A stretch of 64,000 bases of DNA, taken from positions 80,308,889 to 80,372,888 of the forward strand of contig NC_092808.1 of the NCBI RefSeq assembly GCF_040954645.1, given 5' to 3'. The position numbers and the translations under genes were made by a program. Below, in pieces: positions 1 to 11,830 of the stretch (positions are counted from its first letter, which is position 1; every line of letters begins with the position of its first letter). The notes below the pieces were generated by a model. It was given only the letters and a program-made list of their open reading frames with translations, did no database searches and was not told where the DNA came from. The stretch is from Diabrotica undecimpunctata (taxonomy: Eukaryota > Arthropoda > Insecta > Coleoptera > Chrysomelidae).

Positions 1-590
1 CTAGGTCATGTCATCAAACTGGGAAAACCAAATCAAGATGCTGAAATTAAAAGAAGAACACAATTGGCATGAGGCGCTTTGGGCAAACTAGCATATATCT
101 TGAAAAACACCTCCATTCCTGTAAACTTAAAGCAAAAGGTATATAACACGTGCATACTACCAGTTTGTACCTACGGCTTGGAGACAGTAGTAGCCCTTAC
201 CAAAAAATCTGCTAAAAAATTAGAAACATCGCAAAGAGCAATGGAACGAACCATGCTTGTAATATCACTGAGAGACAAGATTAGAAACACACACTGAGAT
301 AAGACGTAGAACGAAGATTAGGGGTATCTTAGAAGAAATTACAAAAATGAATTGGCGCTGGGCAGGTAACGTAGCCCGATATAATGACAACATGTGGACA
401 CGGAGAATTCTAGAATGGAGAGATAGAAGGACGACAACAAGAAGCATGGAAGACCTCAAAAAATATGGGTAGATGACATAAAAGCAGTGGTAGGCAAACA
501 GTGGATTAGACTGGCGCAAGATAGAGAAAGATGGAAGTAATTGGAAGAGACCTGCATTGAGGAGTGGATGGAAAATGGTTGACAAAGGGA
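1..590 (+). pseudogene. 3' end of an RTE-like LINE (reverse transcriptase C-terminus), broken
   Basis: The segment encodes the region downstream of the RT palm in RTE-type retrotransposons: the block YNTCILPVCTYGLETV, then the 'SQRAMERTML' block, then a degraded tail with 'DDIKAVVGKQW' and 'LAQDRERW'. The same blocks in the same order close the intact RTE-like protein at 19736-22651 ([34 protein letters not shown]), which supports the assignment internally. The readable part runs from the window start through a stop near residue 22, an open stretch at 79-297, then frame changes and stops to about 585. It is a dead copy whose 5' portion lies outside the window. The exact family is not fixed. 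Confidence 0.85.
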
Positions 591-596
591 ACTTAG

Positions 597-1009
597 GTTT
601 GTCGTATTCTTACAAAATCACGAGAAGTAATTTTCTTTAATACTTCCAACTATTACACTTTCGATAGCGTTCTACAAGATTATTAGAGGTTGTCAACTTA
701 AGCGTTGGTTTCAACTATACTTTTGTACTTCAACGGCTTCATTTCTGCTTGATAATTACAGGCGATTTGCCAAAATGTCCACTTCATATTTTATCATATC
801 GAAAATATTTAAATATATCGTCGAATAGTTTTAATTTATTCAAGCAATCGCTATTTTTTTAAATTTTCGGATTTTAAGCTGGATAACGTAAGATTGTCGT
901 ATTCTTACAAAGTCACGCGAAGTAATTTTCTTTACTGCTTCGAACTCTCACGCTTTTGATGGCGTTTCTATAAGACTATTAGATGTACGAGTAGTCAACT
1001 CAAGCATGT
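597..1009. repeat. Pair of direct repeats about 115 bp long, period about 295 bp
   Basis: Two diverged direct copies are visible. One begins near 599 (ttgtcgtattcttacaaa), the other near 894 with the same 18 bases. Both continue through a shared 'gaagtaattttcttta' block and end near a 'gtcaact.aagc' block at about 690-708 and 990-1005. No coding signal is present. The first copy abuts the end of the LINE fragment, so the pair may be part of a LINE 3' UTR or a local tandem duplication. Confidence 0.7.
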
Positions 1010-1359
1010 CGAAACACGTCAAAATTGGTTTTCATTTTGTGATTTTTCGTTGTCCACCAATAGTTTTTTTCTCTCTTTCGGTCTAGCTACACTTCACTTT
1101 ATGTTTTCACTAACAACTTTAAAATAAATAATCAAGATAAATTAGGTTTTATTTCTTGTTAAGCATACTAGGCTTTTGTCGAAAAAGTTCGATTTCATAC
1201 CCACATGTTGTTATCAATATTATTATGATGCCAATATGCTATGCTAAAAAGTTTACCGAAAATTTTCCGTGGCAACCTATTTATGTATAAAAATTTTTTT
1301 AATAATCTGATAGTTATTTCAAGATGAAAATTATTCTTATGATCTTTATGTAAAACACT

Positions 1360-2205
1360 TATTTTAAACGTAAATTGCAAATAAACTACTAAAATAGCCG
1401 AAAAAAGCCAATTTTAGCGTTTTTCGAGGTCATTTTTTAATAGGTTGAACATCAGATGTAAAAAAAAACAAAAAATACAAGATGAAACCTTAAGTCAATT
1501 CGTTTAAAAAAGCTCAATATCATTTTGATGTTATATTGCAAAAGTCAGTTTAAAAATAGGTACTTACAACAAATTGATATACCGTTGCATTTCGGAGTAT
1601 ATGAACTTGACGAACGTCCAAACTTTAACGTGTGAAACACATTGTTTATTTCTTACCAAATTCGTAATCTTATTTTAATCCGAAGAATAGGATGCTGCAA
1701 TATTACAGTAAAAAATTTAACCAAAATATACCACAGGAACTTGCTTAATATAAAAAAGAATAAGTAGTTCAAAGAAAAATGAAATTTTTTAATTGTTTTT
1801 AAAATTTTTTTAAAAATAAATAGTTTCCCATGGTAAACTTTGCGTGTAAACTTTACTTTTTACTGTAATGTTGTAGCATGATACTTGTTCTTTTGATTAA
1901 AATAAGATTCAGCTTATGGGTAAAAAATAAACACTGTGTTTTGAACGTTAACGTTTAGATGTTTGTCAAGTCCAGATACCCCGAAACTCAACGGTATATC
2001 AGTTTGTTTATGAATATTTAAAACTGACTTATGTTATATAAAATCAAAATGGACTCACGCCTTTGAACCTATTTTGTAAACTATTACCTCATATTTTTTG
2101 TTTTTTAAATTTGATGTGCAACCTATTAAAAATGGCCTTGAGAAACGTTAAAATCGGCATTTTTCGGAATTTTTAATTGTTTATTTGCATTTTACGTTTT
2201 CTTTA
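1360..2205. repeat. Long imperfect palindrome (foldback unit), arms about 350-400 bp
   Basis: The left arm reads into the reverse complement of the right arm. Examples are cgtaaattgcaaataaac at 1369 against gtttatttgcattttacg at 2179, attacagta at 1702 against tactgtaat at 1861, and 'aataggttg..catc' near 1440 against 'gatgtgcaacctatt' near 2113. The axis is close to 1785 and the spacer is short and T/A-rich. Identity looks like roughly 80%, so the arms have diverged. No coding sequence is carried. It fits a foldback-type MITE or an old inverted duplication. I could not find clean ends or a target-site duplication. Confidence 0.75.
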
Positions 2206-2433
2206 TTATTTGTCTCAAAATTGTTAAATAAATAAATAAATAGGTTGTCATAAACATTTTTTCATAGAGATGATTTTACCATTAACATTTGGGTAATGGC
2301 GTCACTGTGTGAGAGACCGGGTAGACTCAGTTTTTGATGTTGGTATTAAACAGTTAATTATAAGGAATTAAACGTTTCAGTACCTTCATGTACCGTTGTG
2401 ACTGACGGTTAGTCGTCAGTCAGTCACTTAGCA

Positions 2434-3465
2434 ATGAGGGATTACAAGCACGGGCAAGCTTACTTACAGAAACTTTTAGAAAAAGTAGGACTAAATAATA
2501 GTGATATTAAATCAGTGGCATGCGAAGATGAATCAGATAAAGAGGAACAGGACAATGAGGAAGTTATAAATTACGACAGTGAATCAAAACAGGAGATATC
2601 AGATGCAGATGAAACAGTTACGGTTTGTCAATTTATGCTAAATTTTTATTGTTTTAGACAAGAACTTCTAGAACACAACAGGGTAACATAATATTTCGCT
2701 TACCAGGGCTTACAAAAGTACTAAAAATTTAAAGGACGCTGTCGAGATTTGGGAATTATTTCTGGAAATATTTGGTATTGTCGAAAATACAAATAAATAC
2801 ATAGCCTTCATTCAAGAAAACTCTTCGCGAGAGCGAAATTCTAAACTCATTGATAAAATGGAAATTCACTGCTTTGCTAATCATGCCAGCGCAGAAGATG
2901 TTTGGAGGGGAGATGGATATGGTATAGACATTTTTATCTTACAAGGTTTCGATTGCTTCTTCGTTGCATTAGGTTTGATGATAATGAAACACGTGTAGAG
3001 CGATCAAAAATTGACAAGCTAGCTTCCATTCATGTGGTGTTTGACCATTTCGTAAAAGTCAGCATTTGTTACCATTGTGCTCTAGTTACAATTGCTTCCG
3101 GAATAGCAGAAGATAGCCCATAGTGATATTCTACACATTATTAAATGTTTCAGGAATCAATACTTAGGTGATATATAAAGCAAACAATGGAGAGCCAAAT
3201 ACACGGCGACATTTGGTTAGAGTTCAATAAGAAAACGCAGTTGGTCATCTACAGTTAAAAAGAAAAGCAGCTCTTAGTCAGCTTCGCGTAACTAACTCGA
3301 AACAATGCACCGGAAAGTCAGGAAATAACATTACCTGCTAGAAGGTGCATCTACTGCTGCTGGACAACGAATAGAAAAACTCGTGTTTCCTGCTACAAAT
3401 GCAATGCATTTATGTATTTAGACCATATTACAGGTGTATGCCATAATTGTACGGAACTACAATAA
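2434..3465 (+). pseudogene. piggyBac-type transposase remnant, internally deleted
   Basis: An acidic N-terminus opens at 2434. It is followed by 'EIWELFLEI..IVENTNKYI' in shifted frames (2730-2800) and then RFRLLLRCIRFDDNETR with IDKLASIH...FDHFV (2950-3055), the conserved piggyBac N-terminal block. The C-terminus at 3340-3465 encodes a compact cysteine/histidine finger: RRCIYC, SCYKCNAFMYLDH, CHNCTEL, then TAA. That layout matches the PHD/RING-like cysteine-rich tail of piggyBac transposases. The aspartate-bearing catalytic core between these parts is almost entirely missing, and several frames must be crossed, so it is dead. Terminal repeats and TTAA duplications were not recognised. The family call is firm; the precise ends are not. 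Confidence 0.85.
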
Positions 3466-6400
3466 AAGTTTATCGTTTTGTTTTTTGTAGCTGTTTGTTG
3501 AATTTGTGTTCATTTAACATTTTTTTAAAATGTTTATTGTGTTACGCTTGTTTATTTTTATTTTATAAGCAAAAATAAATTCACATGACATTTTTTTTCC
3601 AATAACTATTCAAATTATTGTTCTCTTTAATTTAATAAAGTTTAAAATTTTTTTTTACTAAAACGTCTTAATACAGTACCCATTTTAAATTCCTACAAAA
3701 TAAAAAAGAAAAATTCTCTAATTTTATTTTTTAGACCCACATGGTTTATAACACCGGGGTAAGAAACTGAAGCGCCACTACCTGAAAGTTAAGGAAAATC
3801 GTAAATTTTTATTTGAGATTTTTTATTTTTAAAATAGTAAGTACTTCAAAATAGAAAGAATTGAATAGGATAATTTGTTTTTTTGTTTCATAAAATCTAT
3901 TATAATTAAAATATTTACAAATATTATTGAAGAAGTATATATTAATCATAAATATTTATTTTTTAAAATAAGAATTACCTCAAATATTCCTAAAAAAATT
4001 AAAAACTAAAAAAAAATTGTTTAAACAAATTAGACGGTTTATTTAACAGTCTTATTATTTAAATAATACTAATTCATAATGTACGCAGAAAGTACATACA
4101 AATTAAAAAAAGAAACGTCGAAATCCATAAACAAGAACCATAATATAAAACAGTTAACCGCTCTCACTAGTTTCAAAGCCGACCCTTTTTGAGGATCACA
4201 TTTCTGAATGTTTGTGAACGATTCCATTAAAATGCGACCTTTTTAGTATTTTTCACATTAAATCTTTAAAGTATGTTCTTTCAGATGACCCAAATAAGGT
4301 CTCTTAATTGTTATAAACAAAGCTGCTATCAATTTATAAAAAAAGGCACTAACTTCCAAAGTCTCCAACGTCAACCTTTTTTCCTTTAAATATGTAAAAA
4401 AAGTTAGTCTAATCTAAATGTGAAAAATCAGTTTTTTGCAGCCAATGGTCATAAAGTTATTCTAATTGTTTATAAACAAAAAATTAAAATGTTTTTGACA
4501 AATTATTTTGCAAGATTTAAAATTATTTTCCTTATTTGTTTTTAAATAATAATGATAGAATAATTTTTTTTCTTTCAGAAGCTACCCGTATAATTAATAT
4601 AACTATATACTTTTCTGACTTATATGGGATAAACAAATTAAATACCTTTTAAACTATTTGACCGATCGACTTGAAATTTTGACGATATTTTAAGCCCCAT
4701 AAGATCCAACATGTATGTAAGATAATGGTTATAAGTTTGTTTTTAAAAAAGGTAATAATATTTATAAAAAATCAAAAATCTTGACTTATTTTGCAATTTT
4801 CTAAGCAACAAATAAGGAGAGTAACATTTAAAAGACGCCATTTTAAAGATATTATTATGACTTATAAGTTTCTTACTCTTACATTTGTTTTAAACGCTTC
4901 ACTTTTTGCTGATAGATGAAAAAAGCGAAAAATTACCGTTTTTTAAATTTAATTTGTTAATAACAAAGAAAGAAAAAAAATCGACTACAAGAGACATAAT
5001 AGGTTCTTGTTGCACAGGTCTATACTACTTAAAATAAATGTCGTTTGCCTGGCCGGACAAGTGTCACGAAAAAAAGCTTATTTCCCTGGGCTAGCAACGC
5101 TGGTGAAATTTTTACACTGACTAGAGGGATAGAATAAAGAATAAATGGCAGATAAAATTTTAAACGTTGGAATGCGTAAGGTACTAAAAGACGAAAACAC
5201 ATCGCTTATAACAGGATCTCTTTATTACCAGGGTTGTATACTAAAATAACTTTCTGGATTCTTCTAAAATCACCGAAATTAGCTTTAACTTTATTATATA
5301 TAACGATTCTCGGTACAATATACTCTAATATCCAAAATTTTTTAATAGAAATGTTTGTTCACTGATATAGAGTGCAATTTTTATTAAATCTTTTGGTTTT
5401 TTTATTAGAGCTTTTGTATGGTTTTGTTATTGCTGTTATTGTACTCGAGGGTGTGACTTATGTGTTTTATTTTTGCTGTTTGCGAAAATCATTAATTAGT
5501 GCTAGTTTGTGGTAAAATATTTATCCTAAAGATCAGTCATTACATTTAGTAATCATGACGTATAGAAAATAAAGATAGTTGTTCGACTGCAGTTTCAGTC
5601 AGTATAACAAAAATGTGTAATAGTAATGTAACAAAAGTATTTTGAGCTAATGTAACAAATTACAACAGAGCGCCCATGCAACAAAAATCAAATAAATTAA
5701 AGGCAGGCTAGCGGAATGTGCCGGAGAGTAACTACTTGATATTCAAAAGAGGATTCGGCCAATTTGCATGCCCATTGTAAAATGAATATAGGTGAAGGTA
5801 ATAAAAAAATATATATATAAATAATGTAAATGGAAGTGATAAACTATGGAAGTTGCTCTAAGATGTGATTGGGCGCCAGGAAAGTATTAACATATACCTT
5901 CCAAGGTATTTTGTAAAGCTGTATACCCATTTTGCTGAAATGAAAAGGAAAACAGGTATTAATTGAAATATATTTTCTTCACAACAAATTAAATACCTAT
6001 TGAAATATATATAGTCTAATACTTTATACTACCCACCACCATTTATCTACAGTTAACCTAGTTATTTATATACTAAAAAAATCCCTGGTTGTACACAATT
6101 GATTCCTGATTATCTGAATTTACAAATAATAAATAAGAAAAAAATTAATGATTTTATCTAAAAAGGTAATTTACTTGCCTACTAGAGACGTAACTCTGTA
6201 TTCGGCTTTCAATTAAATGTATTAATAAAGTAATAATGGGATAGATGCCCAAGGTTTAAATAATATATAATAATGAAATATCAATAACGAACTCTCTGAT
6301 TAAATTTGTACACATAAAACCGTACAACAGAGTTGATAGGGAGGATATAAAACCTCAACCGGTAGTTGACAAATAGTTCTTAAATATTATTCAGTATTAT

Positions 6401-9146
6401 TTTAGAAAAAGTGACTGGTTTTTATTATTAAATAAAATAGTAGATTTAAAGTTAAAAAAAAAAAATATATTATAAAAAAAAATATTAAAATTGATGAATA
6501 AAATTTAATACAGATTGACAATGTTCCACACTCTAAATGAGGGAGGTATTTCCGGCTGGTTTCTTGAAGTTGTCCGGGAATAGTATGGTAAAGATCTGGA
6601 CGTCTGAGGGAACAGCTAAGACAGATAAGGTTCAACCCTGGAATCAGGTGCAAATCAGACCAGGGAACAACTTAACCCTTCTTTTTTAAAATAAGTAATT
6701 TCCCGCTTGACTCCTGCTTGACTTCTTCAGTAGGCTAAAAGGAACATTTTTTGTGTTAGAGTTCCTTCTTACTCTTAATAAAAAGTAGGGAAAAACACAA
6801 GGTTTATTATCCTTGAAAGGTAGTACAAAAAATTACTGAGGAAGCTTGTATGAATGCAAAAAGCCTTAATGATTTAGTAAATACTGTGACCTTCGGATGG
6901 TTTGACAATATTTTATGTAAATTGGATTCATTAAATAGATAATTTGAACGAAAAGCAAACTCTAGATATATTTTAGAATATAAAAGAACGGTATCAAAAA
7001 GAATATTTTTATAGATAGTCTTAATAGATAGTAGATAGTTTTAAAGATAGATAATTATATGCTTTTAAGGCCGGGAAGTAAAATAAAAAATTGACATATG
7101 ATTTTATATTTTTACTATATTTAAATCTAGAATGTTTCTTAATGAAATGAGGTAAAAAATGACAGGTAAATATATCAACTATTAAAGGAAATATTACAAT
7201 ATTTTAGAAATCAAAATGGCTGATGGTTTTTATCCTTTTTATTGATCATTCGATATACTTACCGGCTCAGAGTGGCTATAAACCAAACGGCACACTTAAC
7301 AAAAAAACAAACCAAAACTTTCTTCAACTTTTCTTCCCCAAAAAAACTTTAATATTCTTAAAAACAAATTATACGCCCTCTCTGGCCATCTACTTTTTAT
7401 ACCCAACTTTTGTTCCTAGAAGTCAAAACAAGAGTGACAAGTGTCTCTAGTCGGATAACCATGTCTGCCAAAACTGCCGTTTTTAGTCGCTGCTTAATAT
7501 CAACTTAAAAATTACAAACTACTAAGAAATATCGACTGAATATTGATTTATAGATTTTATTTTAAGTGATGCAAGGATTACTCACGCACTCACGGACGTT
7601 ACATCAGAATAGGAGATTTTCTTATATTCAGATAAATTTGGAAACAAAGAAGTAAGGTTCTCCGTATAGTCAGATGGTCTTTATGCCATCATGTGAAATC
7701 ACCCGTAACGTGAATAATTCAAATTTTGGGCTTTACCATACGTTTTATGAAGTTCAATTCTATTTGGCACAGAATGCATAGCTACAATGTTTTTTGTTTG
7801 TACTTTTGTTCATGGTAGACAATGTAGTGGCTCTTGAGGCTCTGTGAGACTAGACTAAATTGATATATCTTCGTTTTCTCATATTATGGTTATGGCTTCC
7901 TTAATTTCCATGTTCGAATATAATGATAAAACTGGATATACGTAGCGATTGCAGATTTGCAGTAAGATGTGTTCTCAGTTTGTTGAAATGGAATTAAGAG
8001 TCAATAAGCATAGGTTCGAATGAAATTTTGTTTGTGTATTTTTTACATACCGTTAATATTAAGGCCGCTGCTGGATTTCTGTTATGTGATAATGTACTTT
8101 TTAACTTCACCAGATAGCGCTGGGTAACACCAGATTTGATATTTACTTTTTTTGTACTCTTTTCCAAGTAGATAGGTTAAAAGCGACAGTAAAAGATTAT
8201 AAAACTAATATCCTTTCTTCCAAAATCCTACTTAAAATATATAAAAGCTTAAAAACAGATATCTGTTTTCGTCAATAGATTTTCTCTATTATTCAACGTA
8301 AAATAGTCCCAATTAATATCAAAGACTGTATTAAGACCGTAATAATTCTTCACATACCGATAGCGTATCCACGATTACTATTATAATGTACTAGTAGACA
8401 TTCTTCGAGATATAATAATAATAAAATAAAGTAAAGTTTATCACTTAAAAATAAGATTTATCAATAAATTAAAGAATAAGTCAACGATAATTAACAAACG
8501 AAAGACAATAAGGCTAACTAAGTTAAAATCAACATTGTTTTAACAATTTTAAAAATAAAGGCAAACAAAAAGTCAATATTCACGAAAAAGTACAGAATTA
8601 TTGACAGTTACTATGAAATTCAAGACAACAAAATTGTCAAGTTATCTAAATTACATATAAGTAAACAGGAATAAAACAGAGAAAGGCTCTCCTCGTATGT
8701 TGTAAAAATGACGTAATATTAATAACCATGACTTAAAATGTCAACCAGAATATATCACACAAAAAGAGATATAGGTAGGACATCAATCTAACATTGGACT
8801 TGAAAAGGGCTTGTATAAGGGAATATAAACTATCATTAATTAATATACTAGTTAAAAGTATATAAGGTACTGCTCCCAAACCTAAATGATTTTCCAATAA
8901 GTATTAGAAACAGCATATTTGCAATAAATAAATCTTGTACTTTAAAATAAAACTCAAATCTAAAGTCCATAAATATTAACCCAATATATTTACATGCAAG
9001 AAAGAAATATTGTATTAATTGTATTATATGTATATAAAATATTCTAAATTACTATTAAATTCGCATTTATTTGTCTATATAGATATTTCTTAAGCGCTAC
9101 CTTTTAAGGTGCTGCTGCATGATACTAATCACTTTTCTTATTTTAG
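3466..9146. other. Gene-free AT-rich stretch
   Basis: No open frame here resembles a known protein. Short ORFs such as 6402-6653 and 7223-7450 are low-complexity and carry no recognisable motif. Sequence around 4640-4970 has the 'tgaccgatcgacttgaaatttt' style typical of old non-coding arthropod repeats, with a vaguely similar phrase near 40950. It precedes the Ig exon directly, so its 3' part should be intron of that gene. Confidence 0.5.
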
Positions 9147-9347
9147 GTCCGTACGTGTTAGTATGGAAGAAAGGAATAGCGGTTCTTTCAGCGGGAAACG
9201 TAAAAGTATCTCCCGACCCCCGCATTAACTTAGTGCACGGTTACAGCTTGGAGATTAAGGACGTGGGCCCCCAGGATGCAGGGGACTACGTCTGCCAGAT
9301 AGGTACCCTCGAACCAAGAGAAATTACACACACAGTCGAAATACTCG
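9147..9347 (+). CDS. Internal exon encoding most of an Ig domain (lachesin/klingon-like IgSF adhesion protein)
   Basis: A 201-bp exon is bounded by a pyrimidine-rich acceptor (ttttcttattttag, ending 9146) and a strong donor (gtaagt at 9348). Both junctions are phase 1, as usual for Ig-domain exons. The reading gives GPYVLVWKKG (the Ig core tryptophan), AGNVKVSPDPR, GYSLEIKDVGPQDAG and DYVCQIGTL (the D.G.Y.C strand-F signature), ending THTVEIL. Insect neuronal IgSF proteins of the lachesin/klingon/IgLON type share the pattern 'VLVWKKG..VLSAG....DPR..L..GYSLEI....DAGDYVCQI...THTVEIL'. The first Ig cysteine must lie in the upstream exon, outside this window. Such proteins are secreted or membrane-anchored adhesion molecules; that role is inferred from the family. 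Codon use is GC-richer than the surroundings, consistent with a constrained host exon. No partner exon was found downstream. Confidence 0.88.
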
Positions 9348-10090
9348 GTAAGTTTTAATGGAAAATCGATGTCTTATATTTAAGTGCCTTACGAAACAGG
9401 AAAAATATTAAAAGAGTGGAAATGGAAGAGCGCTACCTAATAGGTATCTATTTCCGAGATATGTTTTTAACATTTATTTTATATGAAAGTATAAATTAAG
9501 AGCTGTTTCGCTTTATATCCTGTGCATTAAAGTATATTTCAAAAATATTTGCTCTTATTTTAAAATTTTGATATAAAATTAAACATGGTACAAACAACGT
9601 TAGTTTAAGTCATTAAGAGTTCTTTGTTTACATTTAGTAACATTTCTTCCATAGAATTATCGTCTTTAATGATACATGTCTGATCGTATTTTTAAATAAA
9701 AAATTCCAATAACTGTTTATATCAAAATAGTGATATATTTTTTTTAGACAAGGCGAAAAGCTCGGGTTTGTTCGGAAAAATATTCATATGAGATTTTTTT
9801 GCATAATCACTTTCATCAGATACCTCAACATAAGGTTCAAGGTAGTTAAATTTTTTTTAAAGAATTTTTTTTTAAACAAATTGTTACAATCTTGGTGCTA
9901 CTTCATTTTAAAACATTTTTTTTTTAATTGTTAAAGAAGCGCTTATGACAAAACGGTCGCTTGGATTGTGGTTAAGAGAGAAAAACAAGATCTAGTGCAC
10001 ACATTTTTGCTGGTTTAAATTCTCATTGTGCAAATAAGCGCCTGCTCTGCCATTCGCGCTTCATTATCAATTAAAAATCAATAGTTTAAT
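9348..10090. other. Intronic AT-rich sequence after the Ig exon
   Basis: It starts with the splice donor gtaagt and holds no further open frame with recognisable motifs. Homopolymer T runs are frequent between 9830 and 9940. Confidence 0.6.
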
Positions 10091-10379
10091 TGCTATTTAT
10101 GCACCAAGGGTGTTATTAAGATGATTACGCCCGGAGAGCCACATAATCCAGCCAGAGGGCCTCTGTCTCGAAGGATGGATGTTCTGATCGATGGGCATAA
10201 TAATCTAGTAACACCAGTGGTACAAACAAAATATGCATATATATTTTGTAGGTGCAGTAAAGTAAAAAGTAAAAAGGTCTCAATTTTAGTTTTTATATTA
10301 TGCAAATTGAAAAATAAAATCTTGTGTGTACTACTGGTAGTACTAATCATCTTAATAATATCCTTGGTTGATAAATAAC
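10091..10379. mobile_element. MITE-like unit with imperfect terminal inverted repeats
   Basis: The block accaagggtgttattaagat (10103, continuing to 10127) is matched in reverse complement at 10344-10368 by taatcatcttaataatatcc plus ttggt. The match continues outward with 'tatttat' on the left against 'ataaata' on the right. That gives terminal inverted repeats (TIRs) of about 35 bp with a few mismatches around a body of about 215 bp that is GC-richer on its left half. ORFs on both strands span it but match nothing I recognise. No TSD is clear. A non-autonomous DNA transposon is the simplest reading; the superfamily is unknown. Confidence 0.6.
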
Positions 10380-11060
10380 GAATAAACACATTATCTATTT
10401 TCGTTGTATTTAACACACATATTATTCTTGTGGTATCGCCACATGAATTAGTGTTGTTTGTCCCTTTAATTTATTAACTAGTATGAGATCTGGTCTATTA
10501 TATGCCACTGTTTTGTCTGTGTGTACAGTGCGATCCCAGTATAGCTTTTAGTTGTCATTCTCAAGCATACTCTTAGAATGGTATTGATAATGTGGAAAAT
10601 TGTTTGTTTGATGAAGTCTTAGTTTGATAGGTATCTCTTGATGAAGGATCTTTCCCACTAAGTCATGCCGTTGCTTGTATTCAGTTGTAGCAATTGTCTT
10701 GTAGCTCCCGTTTAGATGTTGGTTTCTTGGGAACGACATCCATATCGGTTTTTATCGTCATAGACCTGCGGACCTGACAATATTTTTCAAGTAATTTTTA
10801 ATTGGTCTAACCTAATCGTGAATGGCGAGTAATGAAATTGCTGTTTCAGTGAGCATCTTTTCTGATGTCAACCAATAGTTCGACGCTATGTTGTCGACCT
10901 GGTCTTGACTGACTTTATTGGGATGTCATCCATGCAGATGTTTACCCAACCAGGTCAGCATTTTTTTGTCCTTACAAGGGTGGTTTATTGGCATTTCTGG
11001 TTCCCTCACTTAAATGAGTTTGTATCATCGGCTGCGCAAATCGCGCTATGTAAAGAAGAT
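10380..11060 (-). pseudogene. C-terminal remnant of a LINE with a restriction-like endonuclease
   Basis: Reading leftward on the minus strand, broken frames give in order NKPPL (about 10980), DNIASNYWLTSEKM and TETAISLLAIHD (10800-10920), RHDLVGKILHQ (10650-10680), then MLENDN, KLYWDRTVHTDKTVAYNRPD and LILVNKLKGQ. The last block, 'YWDR...TDRT...NRPDI.L.DK.....IDVAVP', is the PD-(D/E)xK-like C-terminal endonuclease region of R2/R4-type non-LTR retrotransposons, as I know it from arthropod elements. Here the expected aspartate in 'IDVAVP' reads as histidine (IHVAIP), and stops interrupt the frame. It has no RT core in the window and is a 5'-truncated, inactive copy. Confidence 0.7.
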
Positions 11061-11583
11061 ATCTCAGGCTGCATCCGAAAATAAGTTCTTAAATTTGCAA
11101 TGGGTTTTTATAATTGCTCAATTATATCCATAAGAGTTGTTACTCCGAAATACTGGGGTGAAATCGTCTATTTCTACTTCACTACAAGGAAGGTGGTTTT
11201 GTGCCCTTCTGAGGTGTGTGTACTTTTTGCAGAAGATATTTTATATCCGATATATTAGTGCACGAAAAAAATACTGTTAAGATGTGAGAGAAGCAACTGT
11301 TTTAACCTTCGTATGAACTCTGAAGTCAAATCAATTTTTATTGATTTATGGTCAATTTTCCACCCTTGCTTTACTTCAAGATATTTACACATATCATCTT
11401 CACCCATACCCTCGATGCTTTGGTCATTTTGCATATTATTAAAATTCTCTGGACTAAACTTTTTCTCAGACTATATTCAAAACGTAGCAATTATCTAGAT
11501 CAAAGTTACTACAGGTTTTAGCATATGATTTAGGTGGTTTCAAGTGGAGATGAAGAACATCTACATATTTTCCCCATACTGTT
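11061..11583. other. Unassigned sequence between the LINE remnant and the SINE
   Basis: This may be more of the same decayed LINE further upstream, but no motif could be read in it. The open frame at 11313-11498 shows no recognisable domain. Confidence 0.3.
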
Positions 11584-11830
11584 GGCAGCCGTAGCTCAGT
11601 GGCTATGTTCCTGGCTTAACAAGCTGGAGGGCCCGGGTTCGTATCCCGGCATCGAAAAAAATTTCAATTTCTAATTTAACTGAGCTGCCACCGTGTTTCC
11701 GAGGGCACGTAAAACTGTCGGTCTCGGCTACGAAAGTAGTCGTTAGGTCATGTTAAGGGCACTTGCGCGACCTGAAAATCCTAACACTAGATCTTAGCCA
11801 GAAGGTTACACGAACTTTACTTTTACCAGA
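11584..11830 (+). mobile_element. tRNA-derived SINE
   Basis: The head resembles a tRNA gene. An A box-like tagctcagtggc lies at 11592-11603 and a B box-like ggttcgtatcc at 11636-11646, inside a T-arm stem ccggg/cccgg. The acceptor strands do not pair properly, and the sequence runs straight into a unique body: 'gaaaaaaattt', then 'gagggcacgtaaaactgtcg' and 'ggtctcggctacgaaagtag', then 'gcgacctgaaaatcctaaca'. Such a body after a tRNA head is typical of insect SINEs transcribed by RNA polymerase III and mobilised by a LINE partner. The 3' end near 11830 is approximate and no TSD was confirmed. Confidence 0.8.

Noticed and set aside
11585..11660. A functional tRNA gene
   Set aside because: A and B boxes and a T arm are present, but the acceptor strands do not pair and the sequence continues into a SINE body.
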